A stretch of 64,000 nucleotides of DNA, taken from Bacillus sp. CH140a_4T. GTDB taxonomy: Bacteria; Bacillota; Bacilli; Bacillales; Bacillaceae_G. Both the position numbers and the translations under genes were made by a program. The notes below the pieces were generated by a model, which worked only from the letters and a program-made list of their open reading frames with translations, made no database searches and was not told the origin of the DNA. The DNA lies in assembly GCF_008923725.1 (NCBI RefSeq), contig NZ_WBPF01000005.1, positions 508,891 to 572,890 on the forward strand, written 5' to 3'. Shown piece by piece: positions 43,781 through 52,668 of the stretch (positions within the stretch are counted from its first letter, which is position 1; every line of letters begins with the position of its first letter).

Positions 43781-44737
43781 CTATTTTAGCCTTACTAAAT
43801 TACGTCTTTTTTGCATCGCTACAAGAGTAATCATTTCATATGCAATACTTGATGCTGCAATTGCTGTAATTTCTCCACTATCATACGCAGGTAACACTTC
43901 GACTAAGTCAAATCCAGCAATATGTAATCCATCTAATCCTTGCATAAGTTCCACTGCTTCAATCGTTGTAGGTCCACCAATTTCAGGCGTTCCCGTTCCG
44001 GGTGCGTATGCAGGATCTATAAAATCAATATCAAATGAAACGAAAGTCACTGCATCCTTTACTCGTTCATGAATTCTCCGTAACACTTCTGTATATCCAA
44101 TTTTCCGCACTTCTCTCATTGGGATAACTTCAAAACCTAACTCTCTTGCATCCTCTATATCATTTGGTCCATACAAAGGACCACGCATTCCTACTTGAAT
44201 AGAATGATCGACATTAATAAGCCCTTCTTCAACCGCCCGTCGAAATGGAGTTCCATGCATATATTTTTCCCCATAGTAATGATCCCATGTATCACTATGC
44301 GAATCAAAATGAACAAGAGCTATAGGGCCAAATTTCTTTGCGAATGCTCTTAAATTTCCTAATGAAATAGAATGATCCCCGCCTAATATAATAGGTACAA
44401 TCCTTTTTTCTAATAAAGGTGTTAAACCTTCTACGATGTTGTCATATGTACGATGAATATTACCAGGTACAATATCTAAATCTCCATAGTCTACCCCTGA
44501 ACAATAATCAAAAATATCAATTGCCTGATCTGGATTATATGGACGTAATAAACTTGAAAAATTCCGAATATGATTCGGTCCTAAACGCGCTCCCACACGA
44601 TACGACTGTGCAGTATCAAAAGGAATTCCTAGCACTGCAAAATCTACATTTTCAGTAGTATTTTTTTGTTCTAGTCTCATAAACGTTTTCACTCCACAAA
44701 AACGAGGTGACATAGCAGAGTCCTTAGGTTTATACAT
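43781..44737 (-). CDS. ureohydrolase, agmatinase/guanidinobutyrase type
   Basis: The 318-residue protein has all Mn-binding motifs of the arginase/agmatinase family: GGDHSISLG (about 128), HFDSHSDTWD (about 149) and SFDIDFIDPAYAPGTGTPE (about 233). It hydrolyses a guanidino compound to urea plus an amine. Length and the PGTGTPE motif fit agmatinase, guanidinobutyrase or guanidinopropionase rather than arginase. It is the first gene of the operon, 23 bp before the symporter gene. A -24/-12 promoter precedes it. The ATG follows AGGAGTGAG. Confidence 0.87.
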   Translation of the reverse strand: MYKPKDSAMSPRFCGVKTFMRLEQKNTTENVDFAVLGIPFDTAQSYRVGARLGPNHIRNFSSLLRPYNPDQAIDIFDYCSGVDYGDLDIVPGNIHRTYDNIVEGLTPLLEKRIVPIILGGDHSISLGNLRAFAKKFGPIALVHFDSHSDTWDHYYGEKYMHGTPFRRAVEEGLINVDHSIQVGMRGPLYGPNDIEDARELGFEVIPMREVRKIGYTEVLRRIHERVKDAVTFVSFDIDFIDPAYAPGTGTPEIGGPTTIEAVELMQGLDGLHIAGFDLVEVLPAYDSGEITAIAASSIAYEMITLVAMQKRRNLVRLK

Positions 44738-44932
44738 CTTCTCACTCCTACCATTTATTTTTCTACAACTTTAAATAAAATAAATCTTACATTAGGATAT
44801 TCTTTGCCTCATACTCATAAAGGTTGACTTATCAATTTATCCCCTACTTATTTTTCTTGTGCTAAATCTTAAAGCATTGAAAATAAGTATTGATATAAGG
44901 CAATGTTCTCTCCTCCTTTGTATTGTTTATTA

Positions 44933-44949
44933 ATGCAACTATCATGCCA
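44933..44949 (-). promoter_or_regulatory. sigma-54 (-24/-12) promoter
   Basis: On the minus strand TGGCAT-N5-TTGCAT, close to consensus TGGCAC-N5-TTGCA. It lies about 200 bp before the ureohydrolase ATG and directly after the terminator of a sigma-54 activator gene. Confidence 0.85.
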
Positions 44950-44963
44950 ATTTAGAAAAAAGA

Positions 44964-44996
44964 AGAAGATGGACGAAAATATTTCATCCATCTTCT
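44964..44996 (-). terminator. terminator of the activator gene
   Basis: AGAAGATGGA pairs with TCCATCTTCT, followed on the minus strand by TCTTTTTTCT. It insulates the sigma-54 promoter from upstream transcription. Confidence 0.8.
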
Positions 44997-45010
44997 CACA
45001 ATTCATAACT

Positions 45011-46384
45011 TCAATTTATCTTATACTTCTTCAATTTTCTTACTACAGAGGGCTGACTTATCGCTAAATTCTCTGCTATTTTCACAGTCGTTTTATATTT
45101 TCTCTTAGCATCCAATAATACTTGCTTCTCTACCATTTCTAGTATTTCTGTAAGAGTTTGAGACGATTTTGTAACGAATTCATCACCACTCTTAGATTTA
45201 TAGTAATCTGGTATATTTTCAATCGTAATAAGCTTTGAATGTGATGTAATCACGAGCCGTTCTATTATATTCATTAATTCTCTTACATTTCCTTTCCACT
45301 TTTGCTGTAATAAAATTTGTATGACCGCCTGATCCAATTCCCTCTCCCTTTTATATTGAGTACAAAATTTATTCAAAAATAAATAAATCAAATTCATAAT
45401 ATCTTGAGGTCGTTCACGTAATGGAGGAATCAAAATTGGTACAACGTATAAACGAAAATATAAATCTTGTCTAAATTTTTTATTCTCTACCAGCTCTTCT
45501 AAATCACGATTTGTTGCGACAATAAGCCGAAAATCTGCATTCTTCAGCTTTGTTCCACCAACTCGATAAAATTGTCTTTCTTCAATTAGCTTAAGAAGTT
45601 TTACTTGTTGTTCAAGTGAAAGCTCTCCTACTTCATCAAGAAACAAAGTTCCCCCATGAGCAAGTTCTGCAAATCCGGGTTTTCCATTTTTTTTCGCCCC
45701 TGTAAAAGAGCCAGCTTCATACCCAAAGAATTCAGCCTCAAATAAAGACTCAGGTATAGCAGCACAATTGACTTCAATAAAAGGTCCATATGTTCTTGGA
45801 CTTTTATCATGAATATAACGAGCAATAGCTGTTTTTCCTACTCCTGATTCTCCAAGTAGAACTGTATTTACATCCACCTCTGCAACTTGATGTATTGTCT
45901 CCATTGCTTTATACATAGCAGGATCATCGGCAATTAACCCTACTGATGTAATTTTTTCACGCAGTGCAAGTTGAGCTTCCTCTTTCACACGTTCCAGTTC
46001 CTCTTGCATATGATCTAAATATTTCTGAATTTCTATCAAATCCGAAACATCATAAGAGTAGCTTACAACTCGATATACTTCGCCTTCCTCATCCAATAAG
46101 GGTACTCCCGTTACTAGCAATTTATTTCCTGTCTTTGTAAGCTGAACAACTGTGATTTTCTCTCTTTTTTGTATGATTAACGGTGTCACAATCGGAGTAA
46201 TAATACCTGTTCGTTCCAATTCATAAATAGAAGCACCGATTAAACTTTCATACTTAATTCCATATCTATCAGCGGTAAATTGTGTCGCTTTTAGAATCGT
46301 CCCATTTACATCTGTTACGATTAAATCATCCATTAAAGATTCCAATATCGTCTCTGTTTCAGAAATAAATTCTGTATATAACAA
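45011..46384 (-). CDS. sigma-54-dependent activator (RocR/PAS type)
   Basis: The protein (457 residues from TTG 46384) has an N-terminal PAS domain (LESLMDDLIVTDVNGTILKA), a short coiled linker, an AAA+ domain with Walker A GESGVGKT (about 187), the sigma-54 contact loop GSFTGA (variant of GAFTGA), Walker B GGTLFLDEVG and the arginine fingers RLYVVPILIPPLRER, and a C-terminal helix-turn-helix of TyrR type (KIAENLAISQPSVVRKL). I prefer the TTG with GGTGGTG six bases upstream; another TTG lies at 46402. It should activate the ureohydrolase operon downstream at its -24/-12 promoter in response to the substrate. Confidence 0.87.
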   Translation of the reverse strand: MLYTEFISETETILESLMDDLIVTDVNGTILKATQFTADRYGIKYESLIGASIYELERTGIITPIVTPLIIQKREKITVVQLTKTGNKLLVTGVPLLDEEGEVYRVVSYSYDVSDLIEIQKYLDHMQEELERVKEEAQLALREKITSVGLIADDPAMYKAMETIHQVAEVDVNTVLLGESGVGKTAIARYIHDKSPRTYGPFIEVNCAAIPESLFEAEFFGYEAGSFTGAKKNGKPGFAELAHGGTLFLDEVGELSLEQQVKLLKLIEERQFYRVGGTKLKNADFRLIVATNRDLEELVENKKFRQDLYFRLYVVPILIPPLRERPQDIMNLIYLFLNKFCTQYKRERELDQAVIQILLQQKWKGNVRELMNIIERLVITSHSKLITIENIPDYYKSKSGDEFVTKSSQTLTEILEMVEKQVLLDAKRKYKTTVKIAENLAISQPSVVRKLKKYKIN

Positions 46385-46512
46385 TTTTTCACCACCGTTC
46401 AAAATAAAGAAAATTCAATCTATTTATTAATGAATATTTTATTTGATTTTGTATAGAAATGTAAAGCATAAACTTTCTCATAAATGAAAGAAACAAGGTA
46501 AAAAAGCATAAG

Positions 46513-46558
46513 AAAAAGGCGACTTTCCGTTCAAGTTTGAACGAAAGGTCGCCTTTTT
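46513..46558. terminator. terminator of M20 hydrolase or upstream gene
   Basis: AAAAAGGCGACTTTCCGTTC pairs with GAACGAAAGGTCGCCTTTTT with one mismatch. It lies between the M20 gene end and the activator start and can work on both strands. Confidence 0.75.
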
Positions 46559-46633
46559 GCATTGTGCATATGTTTTACGAAATGAAAAACGTAAGCTTTT
46601 CATTTCCCTCGTCAAATTCACTCCTTTTTTTAT

Positions 46634-47839
46634 CTATCCCTGATTCCTCTGCACCTCTCTAAACTCCTCCTTCACTTTCTCTAACAACCCTTCTTCCGTA
46701 ATTAATCGATACGCTGTATTTGCTAGTGCTTTTGCCGATGTAATTAATGCTTTATCTCCAAGTTCTGAACGTGCTGCTTCTCTAAATTCATTCGTATGTG
46801 CAATTAAATCGTCTGGACCAATTTTAATGTACGGATGAATTGTTGGTACGACTTGACTGACGTTTCCTGCGTCTGTTGAGCCGATGCCAAATCTTTCTTT
46901 CTGATTTACGTCTTCACCTTGTAATTCTAGTTCTTCGGCTACGACGTCATTAAATGTTTTTGTTACGAGTAGTTCATCGATTTCATTTTGGAATTGATGA
47001 ATTTTCACTTTCGTACCTGTTGCTAACGCTGCTCCTTCTGCGATGTTTCTTACTTTCTCTGTTACTTCCGCACATCTCTGTCTCGTTGCTGCGCGGATGA
47101 AGAATCTTGCTGCGGCGTAGTCTGGAATAATGTTAGGTGCTTTTCCGCCCTCAGTAATAACGCCGTGAATTTTCACATCTGACGGAAGTTGTTGGCGAAG
47201 TGCGTTAATGCTGTTATACAGCTGGATAATCGCATCTAATGCGTTAATTCCTTCTTCTGGTGAAGCTGCAGCATGAGCGGTTTTTCCGTAGAAATGAAAA
47301 TCAAATGGATTGACTGCTAGTGAAGGACTCGTTGTCGCTGTTTTTCCGCTCGGATGAATCATAAGCGCCGCATCAATATCTTTAAACAAACCAGCCTTTA
47401 CATAACTCGCTTTTGCACTACCGTTTGGTCCTCCTTCTTCAGCTGGTGTTCCAAACACGACAACTTCTCCCCCAATTTCTTCAAGCGTTTCTGATAATGC
47501 GATTGCTGCTGCAACGCTAATTGTGCCAATTAAATTGTGACCACACGCATGACCGAGTCCTGGTAAAGCGTCATACTCAGCTAAAAATGCGATAACTGGT
47601 CCTTGTTTTCCTGAACTTTTTCGCGCGATAAAACCTGTTTCATGTCCTGCTATATTGTGCTGTAGCTGAAATCCTGCACTCCCTAGTAATAAACTTAGTG
47701 TTCGTGATGCATAAAACTCTTGGTTACCAATCTCCGGATTCGCATGAATATCGTGACTCGTTTCTATGTACTTTTCCTTATTTCTTTCTATGCTCTCTTC
47801 AATTATTTTTCTTTGTGACGTTACTCCTGTCGCTCCCAT
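46634..47839 (-). CDS. M20D-family amidohydrolase under SAM riboswitch
   Basis: The 401-residue protein is an M20D peptidase/amidohydrolase (hippurate hydrolase, AbgB and IAA-amino-acid hydrolase relatives). Metal motifs are HACGHN (about 98), PAEEGG (about 131), HPSG and the C-terminal H in AHTNEF (about 350). The dimerisation domain lies between. These enzymes remove acyl groups from amino acids or peptides. The SAM-I riboswitch and terminator directly upstream place it in methionine/cysteine supply, e.g. deacylation of N-acyl sulphur amino acids as known for the YxeP relatives of B. subtilis. The ATG follows GGGGGAAG. Confidence 0.88.
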   Translation of the reverse strand: MGATGVTSQRKIIEESIERNKEKYIETSHDIHANPEIGNQEFYASRTLSLLLGSAGFQLQHNIAGHETGFIARKSSGKQGPVIAFLAEYDALPGLGHACGHNLIGTISVAAAIALSETLEEIGGEVVVFGTPAEEGGPNGSAKASYVKAGLFKDIDAALMIHPSGKTATTSPSLAVNPFDFHFYGKTAHAAASPEEGINALDAIIQLYNSINALRQQLPSDVKIHGVITEGGKAPNIIPDYAAARFFIRAATRQRCAEVTEKVRNIAEGAALATGTKVKIHQFQNEIDELLVTKTFNDVVAEELELQGEDVNQKERFGIGSTDAGNVSQVVPTIHPYIKIGPDDLIAHTNEFREAARSELGDKALITSAKALANTAYRLITEEGLLEKVKEEFREVQRNQG

Positions 47840-47865
47840 TTTTCTTCCCCCTTATATTTTCACGT

Positions 47866-47900
47866 AAAAAAGCCTCTTTCTAAAAGATAGAAAGAGGCTT
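47866..47900 (-). terminator. riboswitch terminator
   Basis: AAGCCTCTTTCTA pairs with TAGAAAGAGGCTT around 5 nt and is followed on the minus strand by TTTTTT. It stands between the S-box aptamer and the M20 ATG, the layout of a transcriptional off-switch. Confidence 0.88.
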
Positions 47901-47922
47901 CTGCATATACAGTCAAAATGAG

Positions 47923-48030
47923 CTTCTTTCTTATCTTTCAAGTTACCTTGCTGGAATTGGCACAGTATTCATAACGAATCCGCTGCCGAGGTATCATAGG
48001 GCCAGTCCCTCCACCTCTCGTGATAAGAAT
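47923..48030 (-). ncRNA. SAM-I (S-box) riboswitch aptamer
   Basis: The minus strand shows the S-box core in order: P1 arm CTTATC, then GAGAGGTGGAGGGACTGG, GCCCTATGATACCTCGGCAG, TGTGCCAATTCC, CAGCAAG and the closing GATAAG. Length about 105 nt is normal. SAM binding should favour the terminator at 47866 and stop expression of the M20 gene. Confidence 0.93.
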
Positions 48031-48104
48031 TTTCATAAAATTATATTAAATTACATTCATTCTAAGTTCATTCCGATTAAAAGTCAAGGAATTCCTATCC
48101 GAAT

Positions 48105-50384
48105 TTACCGAATATCTAAAAATCCTTTTAATACACCAATTGTTTCTGGTGCTTGCAGTCTTGCACATACGTACGGAAATTCCGTACTACCTTCAAATAT
48201 CATTTGTGATGTGAGCGGTGCGCCTGCCCAAAAGATTTCATCATCGATTACGATAAACGGGAATGCTTTATTTTGCCTTTGTAACTTTACGTTTTTCAAT
48301 GGAACTGGTCCATCACTATACACCGTTATTTGCGCATTTGTACGCATTAACGCTTGCCATACTCGTTTATCCACTTGCTTTGTACTTGGTAGTGAAATAA
48401 TGATTTTTCGTTTTGCGGCTAAAATATCTTTCAATAACCCCTTCGGCTCTTCAAGATTCATTTCCATAAACCAACGTAAACGTTTCGAAATTTTTCGTTC
48501 CCACAATTGTCTTGATGTCGTACGATCATACACATCTCCGTGACGTTCTATATGAGCTGTTAATTGTGATAACGCTTGTTTTCTCGAAAGGTTTTTACGC
48601 ATATAATGGCAATCCGATAATTGAATGAACTTCCCTCTCGCTCTCGTTACTGCAACGTTGACGAGGCGATGGTTTTTATGGTCAAAGAATAACACGCCAG
48701 GTCGTTCTTGCGGATAACTATCCACTGTATCAAATATAATCATATCTCTTTCAGACCCTTGAAACTTATGAACTGTCGCTGCTAAAACTGGTATGTTTTG
48801 ATATTTCGTTCTCTGCAATATTTCCCTGATACACGTTGATAAAAAGCGGGATTGTGCCCTGTAAGGTGTAACAACACCGATCGATTGAACACCGTCTAAT
48901 AGTCCGATTAACATCATTTGCATCGCTACTAAACCAGACATAATATTAAAACGTGACCCTGAAGCAGCGTCTTTTAAAGAAAAGGCTCCCATTAAACTCG
49001 TATCAAATAAAACACTTGCCTCATTTGCGAACGGTTGCAATTGCGCAAGTTCTTTACGTTCTGAAACAGACGGATGATCGTATACTCTATTTTTATAAAT
49101 AAATGAATTTGTAAACTTCGATATATCCGCATGCATACGTCTTTGTTCCTGCAGCATAAAGAGGTTTGGATGTGCTTCTGATTTATTAACAGACTCAACA
49201 ATTCCGGCATGGTAAAACATATCTTCCCCGAGCCATTTCCGAACGAGTTCATGATTCGCCATCGCAATTGGAGGTAACTGTAAAAAGTCACCACATACGA
49301 CGATGCGTTTTCCAAGTGAAGCAGCTAATGCAATTTGCGGAACATATGCCATACTCACTTCATCTACGACAACTAAATCAAATGTACGCTCATAAATAAG
49401 TGAATCAATGGCACATTTCGATAATGTTGCGCCGATTACTTTCGCATTTTCAATGTATTCTTTTTCTACTTCTTTAATTTTCGCTTTTTGCTTTCGAAGA
49501 TCACTTTCAATCTCTTGTATACGCTTCTTATCAGCAGAAGTCGCTTTATATGATAAAATCTTTTCACGAAGATCTTGTCGTGTCTCTTCTAAATAGAGTC
49601 TTTCTTCTCCCCAAGATCCGTTCGTCGTTTCAACTAGCTTCGACGTAAGTAATGTTTCATGATTTCGTATATGTTCATGTTGACTATAACCGTAACGAAC
49701 AATTTCGCCAGGTGTCCATTTCTTTTTCTTCTCAATTTGCTTCGTTACTTCACTCATTAATACGTCCACTGCCGCATTACTATGAGCTAACACAAGTACC
49801 GATTTTCCTTTTTGATAATGCGCCGAAATAATACGTGATAAATTGTAAGACTTCCCTGTTCCAGGCGGTCCCCACACGTACGTTGTCGGATTGTAAAACG
49901 AACGATACGCCAATTCATTTTTCGGATTTTTCATCTTCTCAATATGTTTCGGACTGCTCGTCCCATCAACAAGACGCTTTATACGATTACGTTTTAACTT
50001 ATCTTTATGTGCCTCTTTCAATCGCTCTTGTAGTTGCTCTAGCAATTGCCACGGTTCACTGTATAAAACAGCTTCTCGTATTTCACCTTGTATATAATCA
50101 TTTAATTTCAGTTCTATTTCTAATCCGTGTACAGATAATACTTCCCCTGTCGCTTCCTCACCATCAAACTCAATTCGAATTGGTGAACCTTCCGGTAAGC
50201 TTACTTCCGAAATAAGCTGAAATACGTATACTGTACTTTCATAATCTGTATATAAAAAACGACCGTTCATGATAGAAATTTTACTACCACCTATCGTTTT
50301 CCAATGTTTAATTTCATACGCTAATGCATAATGCCACTCTTTCATCGTTGCCGATAATGAAGGAGTTTGAGTAGGTGTATTCAT
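48105..50384 (-). CDS. SF1 helicase (Upf1/IGHMBP2-like)
   Basis: The 759-residue protein has a SF1 helicase core: Walker A GPPGTGKS (about 172), ALAHSNAAVDVL (motif Ia), VVDEVSMAY (motif II), GDFLQLPPI (motif III), VTPYRAQSR (motif IV), HKFQGSERDMIIFDTV (motif V) and LVNVAVTRARGK (motif VI). The C-terminal 120 residues (SLPSTKQVDKRVW, ITVYSDGP, FIVIDDEIFW) look like a degenerate phospholipase-D-type domain. It should be an ATP-driven DNA or RNA helicase, perhaps in repair or defence. The ATG at 50384 follows AAGGAG; the frame extends to 50414. It is a single gene. Confidence 0.85.
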   Translation of the reverse strand: MNTPTQTPSLSATMKEWHYALAYEIKHWKTIGGSKISIMNGRFLYTDYESTVYVFQLISEVSLPEGSPIRIEFDGEEATGEVLSVHGLEIELKLNDYIQGEIREAVLYSEPWQLLEQLQERLKEAHKDKLKRNRIKRLVDGTSSPKHIEKMKNPKNELAYRSFYNPTTYVWGPPGTGKSYNLSRIISAHYQKGKSVLVLAHSNAAVDVLMSEVTKQIEKKKKWTPGEIVRYGYSQHEHIRNHETLLTSKLVETTNGSWGEERLYLEETRQDLREKILSYKATSADKKRIQEIESDLRKQKAKIKEVEKEYIENAKVIGATLSKCAIDSLIYERTFDLVVVDEVSMAYVPQIALAASLGKRIVVCGDFLQLPPIAMANHELVRKWLGEDMFYHAGIVESVNKSEAHPNLFMLQEQRRMHADISKFTNSFIYKNRVYDHPSVSERKELAQLQPFANEASVLFDTSLMGAFSLKDAASGSRFNIMSGLVAMQMMLIGLLDGVQSIGVVTPYRAQSRFLSTCIREILQRTKYQNIPVLAATVHKFQGSERDMIIFDTVDSYPQERPGVLFFDHKNHRLVNVAVTRARGKFIQLSDCHYMRKNLSRKQALSQLTAHIERHGDVYDRTTSRQLWERKISKRLRWFMEMNLEEPKGLLKDILAAKRKIIISLPSTKQVDKRVWQALMRTNAQITVYSDGPVPLKNVKLQRQNKAFPFIVIDDEIFWAGAPLTSQMIFEGSTEFPYVCARLQAPETIGVLKGFLDIR

Positions 50385-50525
50385 CGTATAATCTCCTTCC
50401 TTCTCCCCAAACATACTTTCTCACTATACCATATAACACGCTAAAATTTGTAAGGTTTTTATCTTGCTTATTTTCTTAATTTTCAATAAAATATTGTGTA
50501 TAATTTTCAGAAAGAAGGAATCTAC

Positions 50526-50918
50526 ATGCCAGTTAGAAGAATTGAACACGTCGGACTTATGGTCGCAAACTTAGAAACATCTATTTCATTTTATGAGGAA
50601 GTAGTTGGCTTACAACTCATTAAACGTATGGGGCATCCGAATCCAGACTTAAAACTCGCTTTTTTAGGTGTAGAAGAATCGAAGGAAACGATACTCGAAC
50701 TCATTGAAGGCTACAACTCTTCTCTTCCGGCAGAAGGAAAAGTACATCACATTTGCTTTAAAGTGGATTCATTAGAGGATGAGATCGAAAGACTCAAGAA
50801 ACACGAAATAACTTTTTTACTAGGAGAAGAAATTGAAACATTACCAGATGAAACACGTTACATATTCTTCGCAGGTCCTGATGGAGAATGGATTGAGTTT
50901 TTTGAAACGGAGAGATAA
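50526..50918 (+). CDS. VOC-family metalloprotein
   Basis: The 130-residue protein has the glyoxalase/VOC fold in two halves: RIEHVGLMVANLETSISFYE with metal His near residue 6, and VHHICFKVDSLED with a second His, ending in GPDGEWIEFFE, where Glu would be the third ligand. It fits methylmalonyl-CoA epimerase or lactoylglutathione-lyase-like enzymes. The ATG at 50526 follows GAAGGAA; an upstream ATG at 50496 lacks a site. It is a single gene with its own terminator. Confidence 0.82.
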   Translation: MPVRRIEHVGLMVANLETSISFYEEVVGLQLIKRMGHPNPDLKLAFLGVEESKETILELIEGYNSSLPAEGKVHHICFKVDSLEDEIERLKKHEITFLLGEEIETLPDETRYIFFAGPDGEWIEFFETER

Positions 50919-50929
50919 AGTGAAACTTT

Positions 50930-50962
50930 AATCAGTGGGGTTTTGTTCATCCCCCACTGATT
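50930..50962 (+). terminator. terminator of VOC gene
   Basis: AATCAGTGGGG pairs with CCCCACTGATT around an 11-nt loop, 11 bp past the stop. Confidence 0.75.
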
Positions 50963-50986
50963 ATTAGTTAAACCAATCGGGCTTTT

Positions 50987-51056
50987 ACGGGCAGTTGATC
51001 CCCCATCTAACTTCTTTGCTTTCGCTGAATTTTGAGGTGGGGGTCTTACTGCACGT
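50987..51056. repeat. hairpin repeat, bcr-like
   Basis: ACGGGCAGTTGATCCCCCAT pairs with GAGGTGGGGGTCTTACTGCA with few mismatches, around a 30-nt loop with CTTTGCTTTCGCTGAA. I recall this hairpin sequence as a common intergenic repeat of B. cereus-group genomes. Only one copy is in this window. Confidence 0.5.
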
Positions 51057-51203
51057 TAAATGCGGGATAAAGTAAAGCTTTATTGTGCGGGATAGAAAAA
51101 GAACCGGAATTCCAGCCCTTGTTTTTAACTAGTAACAATAAAACATACCTTCAATCCGAAAACTCACCTATATTAAAAACAATCATTTTGTTAGGAGTAA
51201 AGA

Positions 51204-51539
51204 ATGGTAAATACAATCTATATTATTATTTTTTGGATAGTTATACTATTTCCAATCCTGTATGTAATCAAGATAAAGCATTGGAATTTAAAAGTAGCTG
51301 CCGTATTTATTGGAAGAATTCTATTAAGTATTATCTTTTTCATAAATGGAATAACTTTAGGAATGCAACGAAATTGGTCAGAGCCTCCCTATGAAACAGA
51401 ATGGAATTTCTTTATAAAGTCTTTATAAAGTCTTTATTACACGGTAAAACTGATGCACTTATACACTTGTTACTTCTAATTATTATCATTACTTTAGATT
51501 TAGCAGTTATATTTTATAATAATAATAAAAAGAAATAGG
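51204..51539 (+). pseudogene. small membrane protein broken by an 11-bp duplication
   Basis: An ATG at 51204 with AGGAG upstream gives MVNTIYIIIFWIVILFPILY and two further hydrophobic segments, then ends at 51428. The end is caused by a tandem copy of ATAAAGTCTTT (51414-51424 and 51425-51435). Removing one copy restores a frame reading KSLLHGKTDALIHLLLL and LDLAVIFYNNNKKK to the stop at 51537-51539, directly before a terminator. The intact protein would have about 108 residues and three or four membrane spans. The family is not recognised. Confidence 0.6.
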
Positions 51540-51561
51540 ATGTTCTCTCCTATTTCTTTTT
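51527..51561 (+). terminator. terminator of the small membrane gene
   Basis: AAAAAGAAATAGGA pairs perfectly with TCCTATTTCTTTTT around 7 nt. Confidence 0.85.
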
Positions 51562-51566
51562 TTAAT

Positions 51567-51714
51567 GGGGTAGCGCCACATGCCCATCAACTTAAGAAAA
51601 ATAAACACCCCCAAAACCAAAAAGAGATGACTTTTCCAAATAACTAACTGCAGAGCAAGAAAATTTTCATTTTGGGGGTACTTCAAAACCTTAGCTTGAT
51701 AGCGATGGGGTACC
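51567..51714. mobile_element. short non-autonomous element with IS231-like ends (1)
   Basis: About 148 bp run from GGGGTAGCGCCACATGCCCA (then TCAACTTAAG) to CTTGATAGCGATGGGGTACC. The ends form an imperfect inverted repeat of about 45 bp, with inner arms CACCCCCAAAA / TTTTGGGGGTA. The TGCCCATCAACTTAAG end matches that of the IS231-type element at 52669. It has no coding capacity. I cannot tell whether it belongs to a named bcr or MIC231 group. Confidence 0.65.
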
Positions 51715-51915
51715 GTCAGGAAAATGCGGAATAAACATGGTGCACCTGGAAGAAAATTTTAATATAAGATAATATTAAAATTTATTATTTTTACAAACCT
51801 TAAGTTATAATTAAACTATAACTAAAAATTCAAAATGAACATTCATAACATAGTTTTTTTATTATTCATCAAATTTCTCAAAACTCTACAATAAAATATA
51901 AAGGACTTAACATCT

Positions 51916-52617
51916 ATGACTAATTTACATAATCAAAGTCTAATTTCATGGAAGCAATTTATTTTAGGATCACTATTAATATCTTTTTTTGCACCAATGA
52001 TTTTGGGAATTTCATTAAAAATAGTATTCTCATCACATGCAATTAAACAATCATTCAATAATTCTAGTTTGGAGATATTGGAAAATTTTTCATTAGATTT
52101 CGCTATACTTTTAGTTACCCTTTACTTTATTTTTAAATATAACCCTTTTTATAATCTAATATTATCTACACTTAACATTAAATCCCTAAATCAAGGTAAG
52201 ACATATTTATATATTTTGATCGCAAATATAAGTACCATTCTATTGGCTAATGCAACCAATCTCATCTCAAATGATTCTGCAAATATACAAGCAACAAATT
52301 TAGGGATAGAAACATTACCCGAACAATCTTTCACAATATACATGATTGCTATATTATCAATTGTATTATTGGGACCTGTTTTTGAAGAAATCTTTTATCG
52401 TGGGATTATTCTTAGATTTTTAGAAATCAGGTATTCTTTTTTTACTGGGTTAATTATATCCAGTTTATTATTTGGTTTAGCCCATGACTATGACTTTGTA
52501 TTCATTATTTTTGCAACCTTATCAGGGATAATTGATGGGTTACTTTATAAAAGAACTAACTCTATAATCCCAGGAATAATTGGACATATAACATACAACT
52601 TATATACATTTATATAA
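51916..52617 (+). CDS. CPBP-family intramembrane protease
   Basis: The 233-residue protein has six to seven membrane segments and the CPBP (Abi/Rce1-type) motifs: EEIFYRG (about 157), FGLAHDYDF (about 193) and GHITYN (about 224). Glu-Glu and His act as the glutamic-protease site. Members process peptides or give immunity to bacteriocins. The ATG follows AAGGAC at 9 nt. No bacteriocin gene is adjacent. It lies between two mobile elements, so it may have been acquired with them. Confidence 0.82.
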   Translation: MTNLHNQSLISWKQFILGSLLISFFAPMILGISLKIVFSSHAIKQSFNNSSLEILENFSLDFAILLVTLYFIFKYNPFYNLILSTLNIKSLNQGKTYLYILIANISTILLANATNLISNDSANIQATNLGIETLPEQSFTIYMIAILSIVLLGPVFEEIFYRGIILRFLEIRYSFFTGLIISSLLFGLAHDYDFVFIIFATLSGIIDGLLYKRTNSIIPGIIGHITYNLYTFI

Positions 52618-52636
52618 TCGTAATGAAGGAATTGAA

Positions 52637-52663
52637 GAAAGGCACCTTTGGGTGTCTTTTCTT
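52637..52663 (+). terminator. terminator of CPBP gene
   Basis: AAAGGCACC pairs with GGTGTCTTTT around TTTG. It ends just before the IS element. Confidence 0.75.
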
Positions 52664-52668
52664 TATGC

